DNA of 64,000 nt, from positions 62,001 to 126,000 of the forward strand of contig NZ_BSCT01000018.1 of assembly GCF_030159255.1 (NCBI RefSeq). The letters run 5' to 3'. Position numbers and translations under genes: made by a program. Shown here in pieces: positions 1 to 7,947 of the stretch (position 1 is its first letter; each line of letters opens with the position of its first letter). Origin of the DNA: Bradyrhizobium sp. SSBR45G (GTDB lineage: Bacteria > Pseudomonadota > Alphaproteobacteria > Rhizobiales > Xanthobacteraceae). The notes under the pieces are model-generated. The model had not been told where the DNA came from, did not search any database, and saw only the letters and a list, made by a program, of their open reading frames with translations.

Positions 1-117
1 CGGCCGATCCTGTGGTCGGGGTCTCTCAGACATGCCCCACCATTGACCGCCGCAAGCGCTCTTGTGAGGCAGCTGCGCCTCAATCCGAGCAGGCGGCTGG
101 ATCAACCTCGATGGAAC

Positions 118-141
118 AAGGGGAGCCTGCAGGCTCCCCTT
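118..141 (-). terminator. Palindromic terminator-like hairpin after the porin gene
   Basis: A perfect 24-bp palindrome (AAGGGGAGCC followed by its complement) starts 25 bases past the porin stop codon. It can form a GC-rich hairpin in the porin transcript. The T-run after it is weak, so it may need Rho or act mainly as an mRNA 3' stabiliser. The remaining bases to the left window edge hold no gene that can be supported. Confidence 0.6.
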
Positions 142-165
142 CCGCATCGTCTTCCTCTCGAGCGC

Positions 166-1797
166 TCAGAAGTCGAACGTCATGCCGGTGGTGACCGCCT
201 CGATCTTGTTGCCGGCGACCACGTTGTTGTTGGCATCGCGGCCGCAGACGCCATAGCCGTGACCGCTGACGCCGAGGCAGTAATGCGCGCCGGCGCCGTT
301 GCGCAGGTAGGAGCCGACCAAGTACCAGCTCACGAACGGGCTGAAATGGTACTTCACGCCGGCCGCATACATGTCGGCGGTGCTGTCCAGCGTGTTGAGT
401 GCGAAGTCCGCGGTGCCATTGGGCGGGGTCACCGTATAGGTGTTGAGAATGCCTGTGCCCGGCGAGCCGGGCGAGGCATTGGCGTGGGCCCATGAGGCGC
501 TGACGTCCCATTGGCCGACGGTCTGGGTCGCGCTGAGGAAGTAGCCGTCGCGGGAGCGCTCGTTGAATGCGGCGACCGTATGCTCGCGGCGCATGATTTC
601 GTAGATGCCGTATAGCTGCAAGGTGCCGATCGTGTCGTTGAGCTTGTAGCCGGCGCCGACCTTCGCCGCCCATTCGTTGGCGATTCCGACAGCTCCCGGC
701 GGCACGATCAGGACGCCGCCATTGCTCAGCGCCGTCACCGCTTCGTCGCCGGCCCTGTTGGTTCCCTCGTGCAGCTCATAGGCGGCAACGGCCGTGAACG
801 GCCCATGGTTGTAGGTCAGCGACGCGCTGTAGAGATTGCCGTAGGATCCGTCGGTGCAGCCCTCGGGCGCCGAGGTCAGCGGGAAGCTGCTGCCGCTGCC
901 GCGCGCCGAGGTGCCGGGGCAGTTGAAATCGCCATACGCGTAGTTGCTGTTGTCGCGCGCGGTGTTCTGGCCCGGCGAGACCATCACGGCAGCCTGGAGT
1001 CCATTCCAGACCGGCGACTCGTACCAGATCGCATGCGGCGCGCGCCAATCGAACTCGGCACGCAGATCGCCGCCGGTGTTGCCCATGATCGAGTTGTAGT
1101 CGCCGAGCGTCGCCGAGAACGGATCGTACTTCGCTGTCGCCCGCTTGTAGGGCGTGTCGGCCTTACCGGCCTTGATCGCACCCCATGGACTCTCCATGCC
1201 GATGAAGCTGTCGCGCGTGCCGATGGCGGCGCGCTCGGTCGGGGTCGCCGCGACCTCCACCAGCGTTTCGAATTGCGCGACCGCCGCCCACCCGGGAAGG
1301 CCATAGGGCTCGAGATTGTGGCGCGCGCGGACGCCGAAATAGGTCAGGTTGCTGGAGACGCCGAACTTGGTCCCCTGGTCGAACACGTTTGGATTGAACA
1401 CGTCGCCGGACAGATCGACATGGCCGTAGAGTGTGACCGTGGTGTTGTCGACGAAGGAATTGCCGCCCGGCGCCTTGCTGTAGAGCGGAGCGCCGCCGAT
1501 CGAGACCACGGCATGCTCCGGCGCAGACGGCGCGGGCGATGGCGCCACGGCGGCGTGCTGCACCGGATTCCCCTTGGACGCGGCCGGCGCAACCTCGCCG
1601 GCCGCCGCCTTCGGGCCGGACATGTGGTTGATGCGATCGCGCAGTTGCGCATTCTCGTGCGCCAGTTTGGCATTGTTCCGCTCCAGCGCATCGAGGCGCG
1701 CAACGACGTCGTCGAGCGTCGCAGCTTGCAGCGGGTGAGTCAGCATCGTCGCACACAGGGCAGCAGCGGCCGTGCCCAGCAGATAGGCGTTCCTCAT
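166..1797 (-). CDS. Outer-membrane porin with N-terminal coiled coil
   Basis: Predicted trimeric outer-membrane porin for passive diffusion of small solutes. The 543-residue protein has a signal peptide (about residues 1-25, ending HPLQA), a short heptad-like stretch (about 27-58, LDDVVARLDALERNNAKL) typical of alphaproteobacterial porins with a periplasmic coiled coil, a Pro/Ala-rich linker, and a long beta-rich barrel with alternating aromatic residues ending in a C-terminal Phe, the usual outer-membrane assembly signal. The start at 1797 is chosen because AGGGGG lies 7 bases upstream and the signal peptide begins there; a longer reading frame upstream has no signal character. It is monocistronic, with a hairpin after the stop and a long upstream region containing a dyad. 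Substrate specificity cannot be read from sequence. Confidence 0.85.
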   Translation of the reverse strand: MRNAYLLGTAAAALCATMLTHPLQAATLDDVVARLDALERNNAKLAHENAQLRDRINHMSGPKAAAGEVAPAASKGNPVQHAAVAPSPAPSAPEHAVVSIGGAPLYSKAPGGNSFVDNTTVTLYGHVDLSGDVFNPNVFDQGTKFGVSSNLTYFGVRARHNLEPYGLPGWAAVAQFETLVEVAATPTERAAIGTRDSFIGMESPWGAIKAGKADTPYKRATAKYDPFSATLGDYNSIMGNTGGDLRAEFDWRAPHAIWYESPVWNGLQAAVMVSPGQNTARDNSNYAYGDFNCPGTSARGSGSSFPLTSAPEGCTDGSYGNLYSASLTYNHGPFTAVAAYELHEGTNRAGDEAVTALSNGGVLIVPPGAVGIANEWAAKVGAGYKLNDTIGTLQLYGIYEIMRREHTVAAFNERSRDGYFLSATQTVGQWDVSASWAHANASPGSPGTGILNTYTVTPPNGTADFALNTLDSTADMYAAGVKYHFSPFVSWYLVGSYLRNGAGAHYCLGVSGHGYGVCGRDANNNVVAGNKIEAVTTGMTFDF

Positions 1798-2225
1798 TGG
1801 CATCCCCCTTCGAGCCCGCCTGTCTAAGTTCGCGGGACCGCCAGAGGCTAAGGTATGCAAAATGCCAGAGACAATGGCTGTGTAACTCAGGGAAGGCGAT
1901 AAGGTGGCAACTGCGCTAAATTTGCCACATTCAGAGACAAACGACGCCCTGCGGCAATCTGGCACATTGCCTAAGCTGCGGCGCAGCATCTCGGAATCGG
2001 CCAGGACCGTGCACGATTGCAGCCTGCGGGTGTACGACGTGAGGTTTGCGGCGAAGCCAGCTTCTGGAGGAGAGATCAGATCATCGGGATCGATTCGCTG
2101 CCCCTCGCAGCCGGCGCCGATTGCGCGTGACGCATGAACAGGTGCGCACTGGACCGGGCCACCTCCGCTTCCCGCGTGCAGACGTGCCGCAGGCGCCGTG
2201 CGATTGCCGCCGCCCTACTTCCTAC
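1798..2225. other. Intergenic region upstream of the porin
   Basis: This 428-base gap carries no convincing gene. It should hold the porin promoter on the minus strand. The only clear structure is the GTGGCAA dyad at 1904-1928, annotated separately. Confidence 0.5.
1904..1928 (-). promoter_or_regulatory. Inverted repeat GTGGCAA-N11-TTGCCAC upstream of the porin
   Basis: Perfect 7-bp arms separated by 11 bases lie about 107-131 bases upstream of the porin start. Size and symmetry suit a dimeric regulator. On the porin strand one arm also satisfies the GG-N10-GC spacing of sigma-54 promoters, but the -12 element is poor, so an operator is the more likely reading. Confidence 0.35.
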
Positions 2226-2639
2226 CTACTTCTTGCCCTTCGACGTGTTCAGCGCGACCGCGGCGCGGATCAGGGCCTTGAATGCGGCCTCGTCGATCTC
2301 GTCGCCCTCGTGAATGTCGATGGCGCGGCGGGTGTTGCCGTCGAGGCTGGCGTTGAACAGGCCCGACGGATCAGGAAGCGAGGCGCCCTTGGCGAAGGTC
2401 AGCTTCACCACGGCCTTGTAGGTCTCGCCGGTGCAGATGATGCCGGCATGCGACCACACGGGTACGCCGCGCCACTTCCATTCCTCGACGATGTCGGAAT
2501 CGGCCTGTTTGATGAGATCGCGGACGAAGCTGAGCCTGGTGCCGCGCCAATCACCGAGCTCCGCGATCCGGGCCTCGATCAGGTCCGACGCAGACGGGCT
2601 CCCCTTCTCGACGTTCGTAGTCCTCGCGGGTTTCGCCAT
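2226..2639 (-). CDS. DUF1801 domain protein
   Basis: A 137-residue cytoplasmic protein with the DUF1801 (YdhG-like) fold signature: the EEWKWRGVPVWSHAGIICT segment and a later KLTFAKGASLPDP segment are typical of the family. No biochemical function is established for most members, and no catalytic role is proposed here. An ATG at 2639 is preferred over a GTG one codon upstream. The gene stands alone between the porin and the chemoreceptor, with no sign of an operon. Codon use resembles its neighbours. Confidence 0.75.
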   Translation of the reverse strand: MAKPARTTNVEKGSPSASDLIEARIAELGDWRGTRLSFVRDLIKQADSDIVEEWKWRGVPVWSHAGIICTGETYKAVVKLTFAKGASLPDPSGLFNASLDGNTRRAIDIHEGDEIDEAAFKALIRAAVALNTSKGKK

Positions 2640-2886
2640 CACGCTGATTTCCCATCACCTGCTTGTCGTTCCATCTGCGTGTAGTTCGCAGCGTGCCGTA
2701 TTTATACGGTCAGCCTGGTCTGCTCAAGTTTAGAGCAATGTTTATAACTCACCGGCCAAATCAGCCGCACGCGTATACCACGATGCCTCACCGTCGAGCG
2801 CTCGGTACGCCCGTCCATTTGCAGCAACGCGCACACCTCGAGCCGGCTGCACTCAATCCCTGGAACGATCGAAGCCGGAGTCGCAG

Positions 2887-4578
2887 ATGCCGTCCTTTTC
2901 CAACCTGTCCATTCGCAACAAGGTGCTGCTTGCCTTTGGCATCGTGCTGATCACCGCGATGGGGCTCGGCGGCTTCTCGATCGATCGTCTGTCCAACGTC
3001 AACGGCTCGGCCGCCGAGGTTCGCGACAATTGGCTGCCGGCGACCGGCTGGCTCGGCAGCATTTCCAAAGCGGTGGAGCAGTATCGCGCCCGGCAGGGCC
3101 AATTCCTGCTGGCGACGACGGCCGAGCAGAAGAACGAGCAGCAGAAGCTGATCGACGAGACCCTGCAGCAGCTGGAGGCGACATGGCGGCTCTACGAGCC
3201 GACGGTGACAACGGCGCAGGAGAAGGCGCTGGTGGCCGCGTTCAAGGGCCCCTGGGCCACGTATCTCGAGGACAGCAAGCAGCTGCTCGAGCTGTCACGG
3301 AAGAACCAGACCGAGGCCGCAACGGCCCTGTTCATGGGCCGGCTGCGTGAGGAATTCGGCAAGGCGCGCAAGGCGCTCGAGCAGGACCTCGCCTGGAATG
3401 TCGAGCAGGGCAAGGCGGAGGCCGACAAGGGCGCCGCAGTCTATCAATCATCCCGCTCATGGATCCTGGCGACCATCGCGCTCGCTGCCGCACTCTGCAT
3501 AGCGATGGGCAGCATGATCGTGTCCGGCGTATCGCGTCCGATCACGGCGATGACCGAGGCGATGCGCAGGCTCGCCGGCGGCGACATGTCCGCACACATC
3601 CCCGGCACCGCGCGCAAGGACGAGATCGGCAGGATGGCGAGCGCCGTGCTGGTGTTCAAGGACAACGCGATCGAGACCGAGCGGCTGCGCGCCGAGCAGG
3701 CGGAGACGGAGAAGCTTGCCGTTGAACGCCGCAAGCGCGACATGCACGAGCTGGCCAACAGCTTCGAAGGCGCGGTCGGGGAGATCATCGAGACCGTTTC
3801 TTCGGCCTCGACCGAGTTGGAGGCTTCGGCCTCGACCCTGACCTCGACGGCAGAACGCACGCAGCAGCGGACCACGACCGTCGCCGCGGCTTCCGAGCAG
3901 GCGACCGCCAACGTGCAGTCGGTCGCGTCCGCGACGGAGGAGCTGAGCTCGTCGGTGACCGAGATCAGCCGCCAGGTGCAGGAGTCGGCGCGGATGGCGA
4001 ACGAGGCGGTCGAGCAGGCGCGCAAGACCAACGACCGCGTCAGTGAGCTGTCGAAGGCGGCGGCGCGGATCGGCGATGTCGTCGAGCTGATCAACACCAT
4101 CGCCGGGCAAACCAATCTGCTCGCCTTGAACGCCACGATCGAGGCGGCGCGCGCGGGCGAGGCCGGCCGCGGCTTTGCGGTCGTCGCCACCGAGGTCAAG
4201 GCATTGGCTGAGCAGACCGCAAAGGCGACCGGCGAGATCGGCCAGCAGATCGCCGGCATCCAGGCGGCGACCAACGACTCCGTCGGCGCGATCCGCGAGA
4301 TCAGCGGCACGATCGAGAAGCTGTCGGAGATTTCATCGACGATTGCCGCGGCGGTCGAAGAGCAGGGCGCCGCGACGCAGGAGATCTCGCGCAACATCCA
4401 GCAGGCGGCGCAGGGAACGCATGAGGTGTCGTCCAACATCACCGACGTGCAGCACAGCGCCAGCGAGACCGGCTCGGCGTCGTCGCAAGTGCTGTCGGCG
4501 GCGCAATCGCTGTCGCAGGACAGCAACCGGCTGAGGCTGGAGGTGGGACGGTTCCTGAATACGGTGCGGGCGGCGTAA
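2887..4578 (+). CDS. Methyl-accepting chemotaxis protein
   Basis: Transmembrane chemoreceptor feeding CheA/CheW. Of 563 residues, TM1 lies at about 12-33, a periplasmic four-helix-bundle-like sensor at about 34-190, TM2 at about 191-212, HAMP at about 213-265 (RPITAMTEAMRRLAGGDM), and a long cytoplasmic coiled-coil signalling domain to about 545. The hairpin-tip signature around residues 402-443 (QTNLLALNATIEAARAGE, then GRGFAVVATEVKALAEQ) is almost canonical. There is no CheR-tethering pentapeptide at the C-terminus. The start is supported by GGAG 7 bases upstream. No che genes are adjacent, so it is an orphan receptor. The ligand is unknown; the sensor lacks a Cache-type motif. Confidence 0.93.
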   Translation: MPSFSNLSIRNKVLLAFGIVLITAMGLGGFSIDRLSNVNGSAAEVRDNWLPATGWLGSISKAVEQYRARQGQFLLATTAEQKNEQQKLIDETLQQLEATWRLYEPTVTTAQEKALVAAFKGPWATYLEDSKQLLELSRKNQTEAATALFMGRLREEFGKARKALEQDLAWNVEQGKAEADKGAAVYQSSRSWILATIALAAALCIAMGSMIVSGVSRPITAMTEAMRRLAGGDMSAHIPGTARKDEIGRMASAVLVFKDNAIETERLRAEQAETEKLAVERRKRDMHELANSFEGAVGEIIETVSSASTELEASASTLTSTAERTQQRTTTVAAASEQATANVQSVASATEELSSSVTEISRQVQESARMANEAVEQARKTNDRVSELSKAAARIGDVVELINTIAGQTNLLALNATIEAARAGEAGRGFAVVATEVKALAEQTAKATGEIGQQIAGIQAATNDSVGAIREISGTIEKLSEISSTIAAAVEEQGAATQEISRNIQQAAQGTHEVSSNITDVQHSASETGSASSQVLSAAQSLSQDSNRLRLEVGRFLNTVRAA

Positions 4579-4628
4579 GGAACGCTATTATTAGTTGCCG
4601 CCCCGCTCGAATCGCGATGACGGCTCCA

Positions 4629-4815
4629 CTCCCCTCCCCCTTGCGGGGAGGGGTTGGGGGTGGGGGTCTCCGGACGCTGAACGTCGTGCGTGCCTCGATA
4701 CCTCAAAGGCACTACAGCGACTGCCTCGCGTGGGCTCTTGACTCCGCGTTACACAACTCACAGCGGAATTCGGAGCCCCCCACCCCCGACCCCTCCCCGC
4801 AAGGGGGAGGGGGAG
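4629..4815. repeat. Long inverted repeat between convergent genes (C/G-rich family)
   Basis: Two arms of about 44 bases (4629-4672 and 4771-4815) are near-perfect reverse complements, differing by two substitutions and one indel, and are separated by about 98 bases. Each arm also contains its own small palindrome around CCCCTTGCGGGGAGGGG. The element lies exactly between the convergent chemoreceptor and thioesterase genes and could end transcription from both sides. Sequences of this type are widespread intergenic repeats in Bradyrhizobium and relatives. Confidence 0.8.
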
Positions 4816-4830
4816 AGCACCGTCTCTCCC

Positions 4831-5622
4831 TCATCGCTTCTCGATCACGAGGCTCTGCACCACGCGGCCGAAATAGCCCCTGGCATCACCGAGCCGCGCC
4901 ATTGCGAGGCCGGCGCCGTCCGGGCCGATCCAGCTTTCGGCGTCGAGCAGGATCCAGTCGCCGACCGGCTCGCGGGCCATGTTCACGGTGAGGTCGGCGT
5001 TGAGAAAGGTGTAGCTGTGAAAGTCGAGCGCGGCCGAGGTGCCGTTGCAGAAGTCGCTGGCGACGACGGCGCGCATCGCCTGTGACACCGCCTCGCCTTC
5101 GACCAGCGGCCAGTCGACGCGGTACCAGATCGCGCCCGGCCCCTTGACGCCGAAGCGTCCGCGCGCGGCGCGGAGCGTCATGCCGCGCACGAACGGGCTG
5201 GTGGAGAAATCAGCCGGCTCGGGCTGGGCGTCGTCTGGTCCGGCGAGATCGACCGGCAGCTGACGGATATCATCCGGCAGCGGCACTGCATCCTGCCTGA
5301 TCTTCAGCACGGTCGCGGTCACCACCACGGTGTCGCCGGCGCGCAGGCGCACGGCGCAGAGCTGAATCTTGCGGCCCTCGCGCAGCACCTCGGTCTCGAC
5401 GGCGAGCGGGGCGAGCGGCACCGGCCGCATCAGGTCGATGGTGACGCGGGCGATGCGCATCGGCGACTTGGTCGCGATGCGTTCCGCCGCCCACACCGCC
5501 AGCGCCGACGGCGCGGAACCGTGCTGCATCGTCGGGTCCCAGGGACCCGCGGCATCGGGACTGACGACGACCTGGTCGTCCGTGACGCGGAAGATCGGCC
5601 GCATCAGCGCACGCTTCGCCAT
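4831..5622 (-). CDS. Acyl-CoA thioesterase-like double hot-dog protein, fourth gene of the min operon
   Basis: A 263-residue thioesterase-superfamily (TesB-like, 4HBT_3 type) protein. The first hot-dog half contains the GPWDPTMQHGSAPSALAVWA segment, where the HG precedes the long helix of the fold, followed by RIARVTIDLMRPVPLAPL; the second half contains ALDFHSYTFLNADLTVNM and WILLDAESW. It would hydrolyse or bind an acyl-CoA. It begins 3 bases after the minE stop codon, so it is surely cotranscribed with minCDE and probably translationally coupled. That link to cell division is not explained by known Min biology. The substrate is unknown. Confidence 0.8.
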   Translation of the reverse strand: MAKRALMRPIFRVTDDQVVVSPDAAGPWDPTMQHGSAPSALAVWAAERIATKSPMRIARVTIDLMRPVPLAPLAVETEVLREGRKIQLCAVRLRAGDTVVVTATVLKIRQDAVPLPDDIRQLPVDLAGPDDAQPEPADFSTSPFVRGMTLRAARGRFGVKGPGAIWYRVDWPLVEGEAVSQAMRAVVASDFCNGTSAALDFHSYTFLNADLTVNMAREPVGDWILLDAESWIGPDGAGLAMARLGDARGYFGRVVQSLVIEKR

Positions 5623-5625
5623 GCC

Positions 5626-5901
5626 CTAGCCGGCGCTGGCAAAGGCGCGGTCGGCGCCGCTCGGCAGTTCGATGTCGACCTCGAGCGTCGAGACATGCTT
5701 CCCCCGGTCCATGCGGACGATGACCTTGTCCGGATCGAGTACCACGTGGCGCGAAACCACGGCGAGGATTTCCTCGCGCAGCTGCATGAGGAGATCGGGC
5801 TGGCCACGCAGGCTGCGCTCATGCGCGAGCAGGATCTGCAGCCGCTCCCGCGCGACCGGCGCCGAGGCTGTTCGCCCCGTAAAGAGCCGCAGCACGCTCA
5901 T
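5626..5901 (-). CDS. minE: Cell division topological specificity factor MinE
   Basis: MinE stimulates the MinD ATPase and drives its removal from the membrane, restricting MinC/MinD inhibition to the cell poles. The 91-residue length is normal. The N-terminus (MSVLRLFTGR) is the membrane-targeting helix, then comes the MinD-binding region (APVARERLQILLAHERSL) and the topological specificity domain (LREEILAVVSRHV, then VDIELPSG). Its ATG overlaps the minD stop as ATGA, and the thioesterase gene follows after 3 bases. Confidence 0.95.
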   Translation of the reverse strand: MSVLRLFTGRTASAPVARERLQILLAHERSLRGQPDLLMQLREEILAVVSRHVVLDPDKVIVRMDRGKHVSTLEVDIELPSGADRAFASAG

Positions 5902-6713
5902 GCAGCCCTCCGTCCCAAGAGCAGGTTCATCAGGCCCTTGCGCTCGACAGGGATCTGCATCTCGACCTCCTCGCCGAGCAGGCGGCGCATCGCGTCGTGA
6001 TAGGCCCGCGCCGGCGCGCTCGCCGGGCTGTTGAGCGTCACGGGGCAGCCGACATTGGAGGCGCGCAGCACGTCCTGGCTTTCCGGCACGATGCCGAGCA
6101 AGGGCGTCGCCAGGATCTCCAGCACGTCGTCGATCGACAGCATCTCGCCGCGCGCGGCGCGGCCGGCATCGTAGCGGGTGATCAGGATGTGCTTCTCGAC
6201 GCGCTCGCCGTTCTCGGCGCGCACCGTCTTGGAGTCGAGCATGCCGATGATGCGGTCGGAATCGCGCACCGACGACACTTCCGGGTTGGTGACGATGATC
6301 GCCTCGTCGGCATAGCGCATCGCCAGCATGGCGCCGCGCTCGATGCCGGCCGGGCTGTCGCAGATCACCCAGTCGAAGGTCTTGCGCAATTCGTGGATGA
6401 CGCGGCCGACGCCGTCCTCGGTCAGCGCATCCTTGTCCTTGGTCTGCGAGGCCGGCAGCAGCCACAGATTCTCCAGCCGCTTGTCGCGGATCAGGGCCTG
6501 CGGCAGCTTGGCGACGCCGTGCACGACGTTGATGAGATCGAACACGACGCGCCGCTCGGCGCCGAGCACGAGATCGAGATTGCGCAGGCCGACGTCAAAA
6601 TCGACGACCACCACCTTCTCGCCGGCCTGCGCCAGCGCCGCGCCCATCGCCGCCGTGGTGGTGGTCTTGCCGACGCCACCCTTGCCCGACGTCACAACAA
6701 GTACTTTCGCCAT
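5898..6713 (-). CDS. minD: Septum site-determining ATPase MinD
   Basis: MinD is the membrane-cycling ParA-family ATPase that carries MinC to the membrane. The 271-residue protein starts MAKVLVVTSGKGGVGKTT with the deviant Walker A motif at about residues 10-17, has CDSPAGIERGAMLAMRYAD as the switch region, and ends in an amphipathic membrane-targeting helix region (LLGEEVEMQIPVERKGLMN). The ATG at 6713 is chosen over a longer frame because the family begins at this exact point and AGGAGGAT lies just upstream. It is the middle gene of minC-minD-minE, 20 bases after minC and overlapping minE by 4. Confidence 0.97.
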   Translation of the reverse strand: MAKVLVVTSGKGGVGKTTTTAAMGAALAQAGEKVVVVDFDVGLRNLDLVLGAERRVVFDLINVVHGVAKLPQALIRDKRLENLWLLPASQTKDKDALTEDGVGRVIHELRKTFDWVICDSPAGIERGAMLAMRYADEAIIVTNPEVSSVRDSDRIIGMLDSKTVRAENGERVEKHILITRYDAGRAARGEMLSIDDVLEILATPLLGIVPESQDVLRASNVGCPVTLNSPASAPARAYHDAMRRLLGEEVEMQIPVERKGLMNLLLGRRAA

Positions 6714-6733
6714 CTTACGAATCCTCCTGCTAC

Positions 6734-7429
6734 TCAGTTCAATGCAACGATCTTCATGGAATGACCTTCGAGCCGGGCCTGTGCGGCCCGGCCGCGCAAT
6801 GCATCGTCGATCTGCTCGGCGGTCTGGTAGTAGCCGTCGATCGCGACCAGCTCGGCCTCGATCTTCTGGCAATAGATGCGTGCGGCCGAATTGCCGTTGA
6901 TGCCGGCCATGGCGCGGCCGCGCAGCGCGCCATAGACATGGATGGAGCCGCCGGCGACGATCTCGGCGCCCGACGACACCGCGCCGAGCACGGTGACGTC
7001 GCCGTCGGGAAACACGATGGATTGGCCGGAGCGCACCGGCTGATCGAGCAGCAGCGAGGTCGGCTGCTGCAGCTGCGGCTTCTCCGGCTCGATCTCCTGC
7101 ACCGCGCAGTGGCGGCCGCCGGACAGCAGCGGCGGCATGCCGAGCGAGAGACGGCCCTGCTCGACGCCTTCGAGGCCGAGCACGCGGATGTTGCGCGCCT
7201 CGATGCTCTTGATCAGATGGGTGATGGCGAGCGGGCTCAGATCCACCGCGGAGAGATCGAGCACGATCGGCTTGCCGATGAAGAAGCCGGGCGAGCCTTT
7301 GAGCGTCGCATCGAGCTCGCTGAGCCAGTCGGCAATGGGTACCGCCGGCGAGAACACGAAGGCGACGTAGGAGCGCCCGCGCAGACGAATAACAGGACGC
7401 ACCGTTTCAGCGCTGGCACTCATGACCAT
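6734..7429 (-). CDS. minC: Septum site-determining protein MinC
   Basis: MinC is the FtsZ polymerisation inhibitor. It has an N-terminal FtsZ-binding domain (about residues 1-105) and a C-terminal beta-helix that dimerises and binds MinD (about 130-225), with the hallmark stretch GDVTVLGAVSSGAEIVAGGS and then HVYGALRGRAMAG. The best start is the ATG at 7429 with AGAAGGG about 9 bases upstream; an ATG at 7423 is also possible. It is the first gene of the operon. Three CtrA-type half-sites lie 23-62 bases upstream, so cell-cycle control is likely. Confidence 0.95.
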   Translation of the reverse strand: MVMSASAETVRPVIRLRGRSYVAFVFSPAVPIADWLSELDATLKGSPGFFIGKPIVLDLSAVDLSPLAITHLIKSIEARNIRVLGLEGVEQGRLSLGMPPLLSGGRHCAVQEIEPEKPQLQQPTSLLLDQPVRSGQSIVFPDGDVTVLGAVSSGAEIVAGGSIHVYGALRGRAMAGINGNSAARIYCQKIEAELVAIDGYYQTAEQIDDALRGRAAQARLEGHSMKIVALN

Positions 7430-7451
7430 CCGACCCAACCCTTCTTAGTGA

Positions 7452-7491
7452 TTGGTTAACTGTCGGCGCCAGATGGTTAACGGATGGTTAA
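7452..7491 (-). promoter_or_regulatory. CtrA-type binding sites at the minC promoter
   Basis: On the minC strand there are three similarly oriented motifs: TTAACCAT (7491-7484), TTAACCAT (7480-7473) and TTAACCAA (7459-7452). The first two form an exact TTAA-N7-TTAA full site (7477-7491), the consensus for the master cell-cycle regulator CtrA. The third is shifted by 21 bases, about two helical turns. The position just before the minC start fits repression or cell-cycle gating. Confidence 0.7.
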
Positions 7492-7947
7492 ATCGAGGCT
7501 AAGCTGCTCGAAAATCGACAGCCGCCCGCCTGACATCCTTCGATGATGATCGAATCAAGGCAGAAAATTGGCGCGAATACGACGCAAATCCTGAGCATCT
7601 GCGTCAAGACCCGTCATGCCTCATTTCGATCACATCATGATGATAACTTTAACGTACATATAATGCGGAGCCGACGGCTTTAAGCGGTTCCGATCAATTG
7701 ACACTCGTTGGGGGGCGGGGCATGGGATTAATCAAGGCGCTGAAGGCACGGTCAACGTGGCCCGGCGCCCGGCAGGAAGGGACCTTCGGCGTGCGATCGG
7801 TGATCGACGCGAAACGTCTGATTCTGCAAGTGATTCCGTGTGAACTGAAGTGGCAGACTAGCTCCCGTCCTTCGTTTGAAAATAGCTCTCATACGACCGT
7901 GGCAGAAGCGAACAGTTGACCGGAATTGAGCGTCAGAGGAGTAGCGT
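7492..7947. other. Divergent intergenic region, minC side to binding-protein cluster
   Basis: This gap must hold the promoter for the plus-strand cluster starting at 7948. It contains one GANTC methylation site (7552-7556) and a lone TTGACA (7698-7703) without a matching -10 at 17 bp. A 73-codon TTG-initiated frame at 7698-7919 has no recognisable features and is not called as a gene. Confidence 0.4.

Noticed and set aside
1904..1928. Sigma-54 promoter for the porin
   Set aside because: GG-N10-GC spacing is met, but the -12 element does not match TTGCA; an operator is more likely.
6714..6872. 53-codon N-terminal extension of MinD
   Set aside because: It overlaps the minC 3' end, is Arg-rich and unlike any MinD; the family start and ribosome site are at 6713.
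7698..7726. Sigma-70 promoter based on TTGACA
   Set aside because: No acceptable -10 element at 16-18 bp spacing.
7698..7919. A 73-codon TTG-started frame in the minC-divergent gap
   Set aside because: No good start or ribosome site, no recognisable motif; probably part of the untranslated leader of the cluster at 7948.
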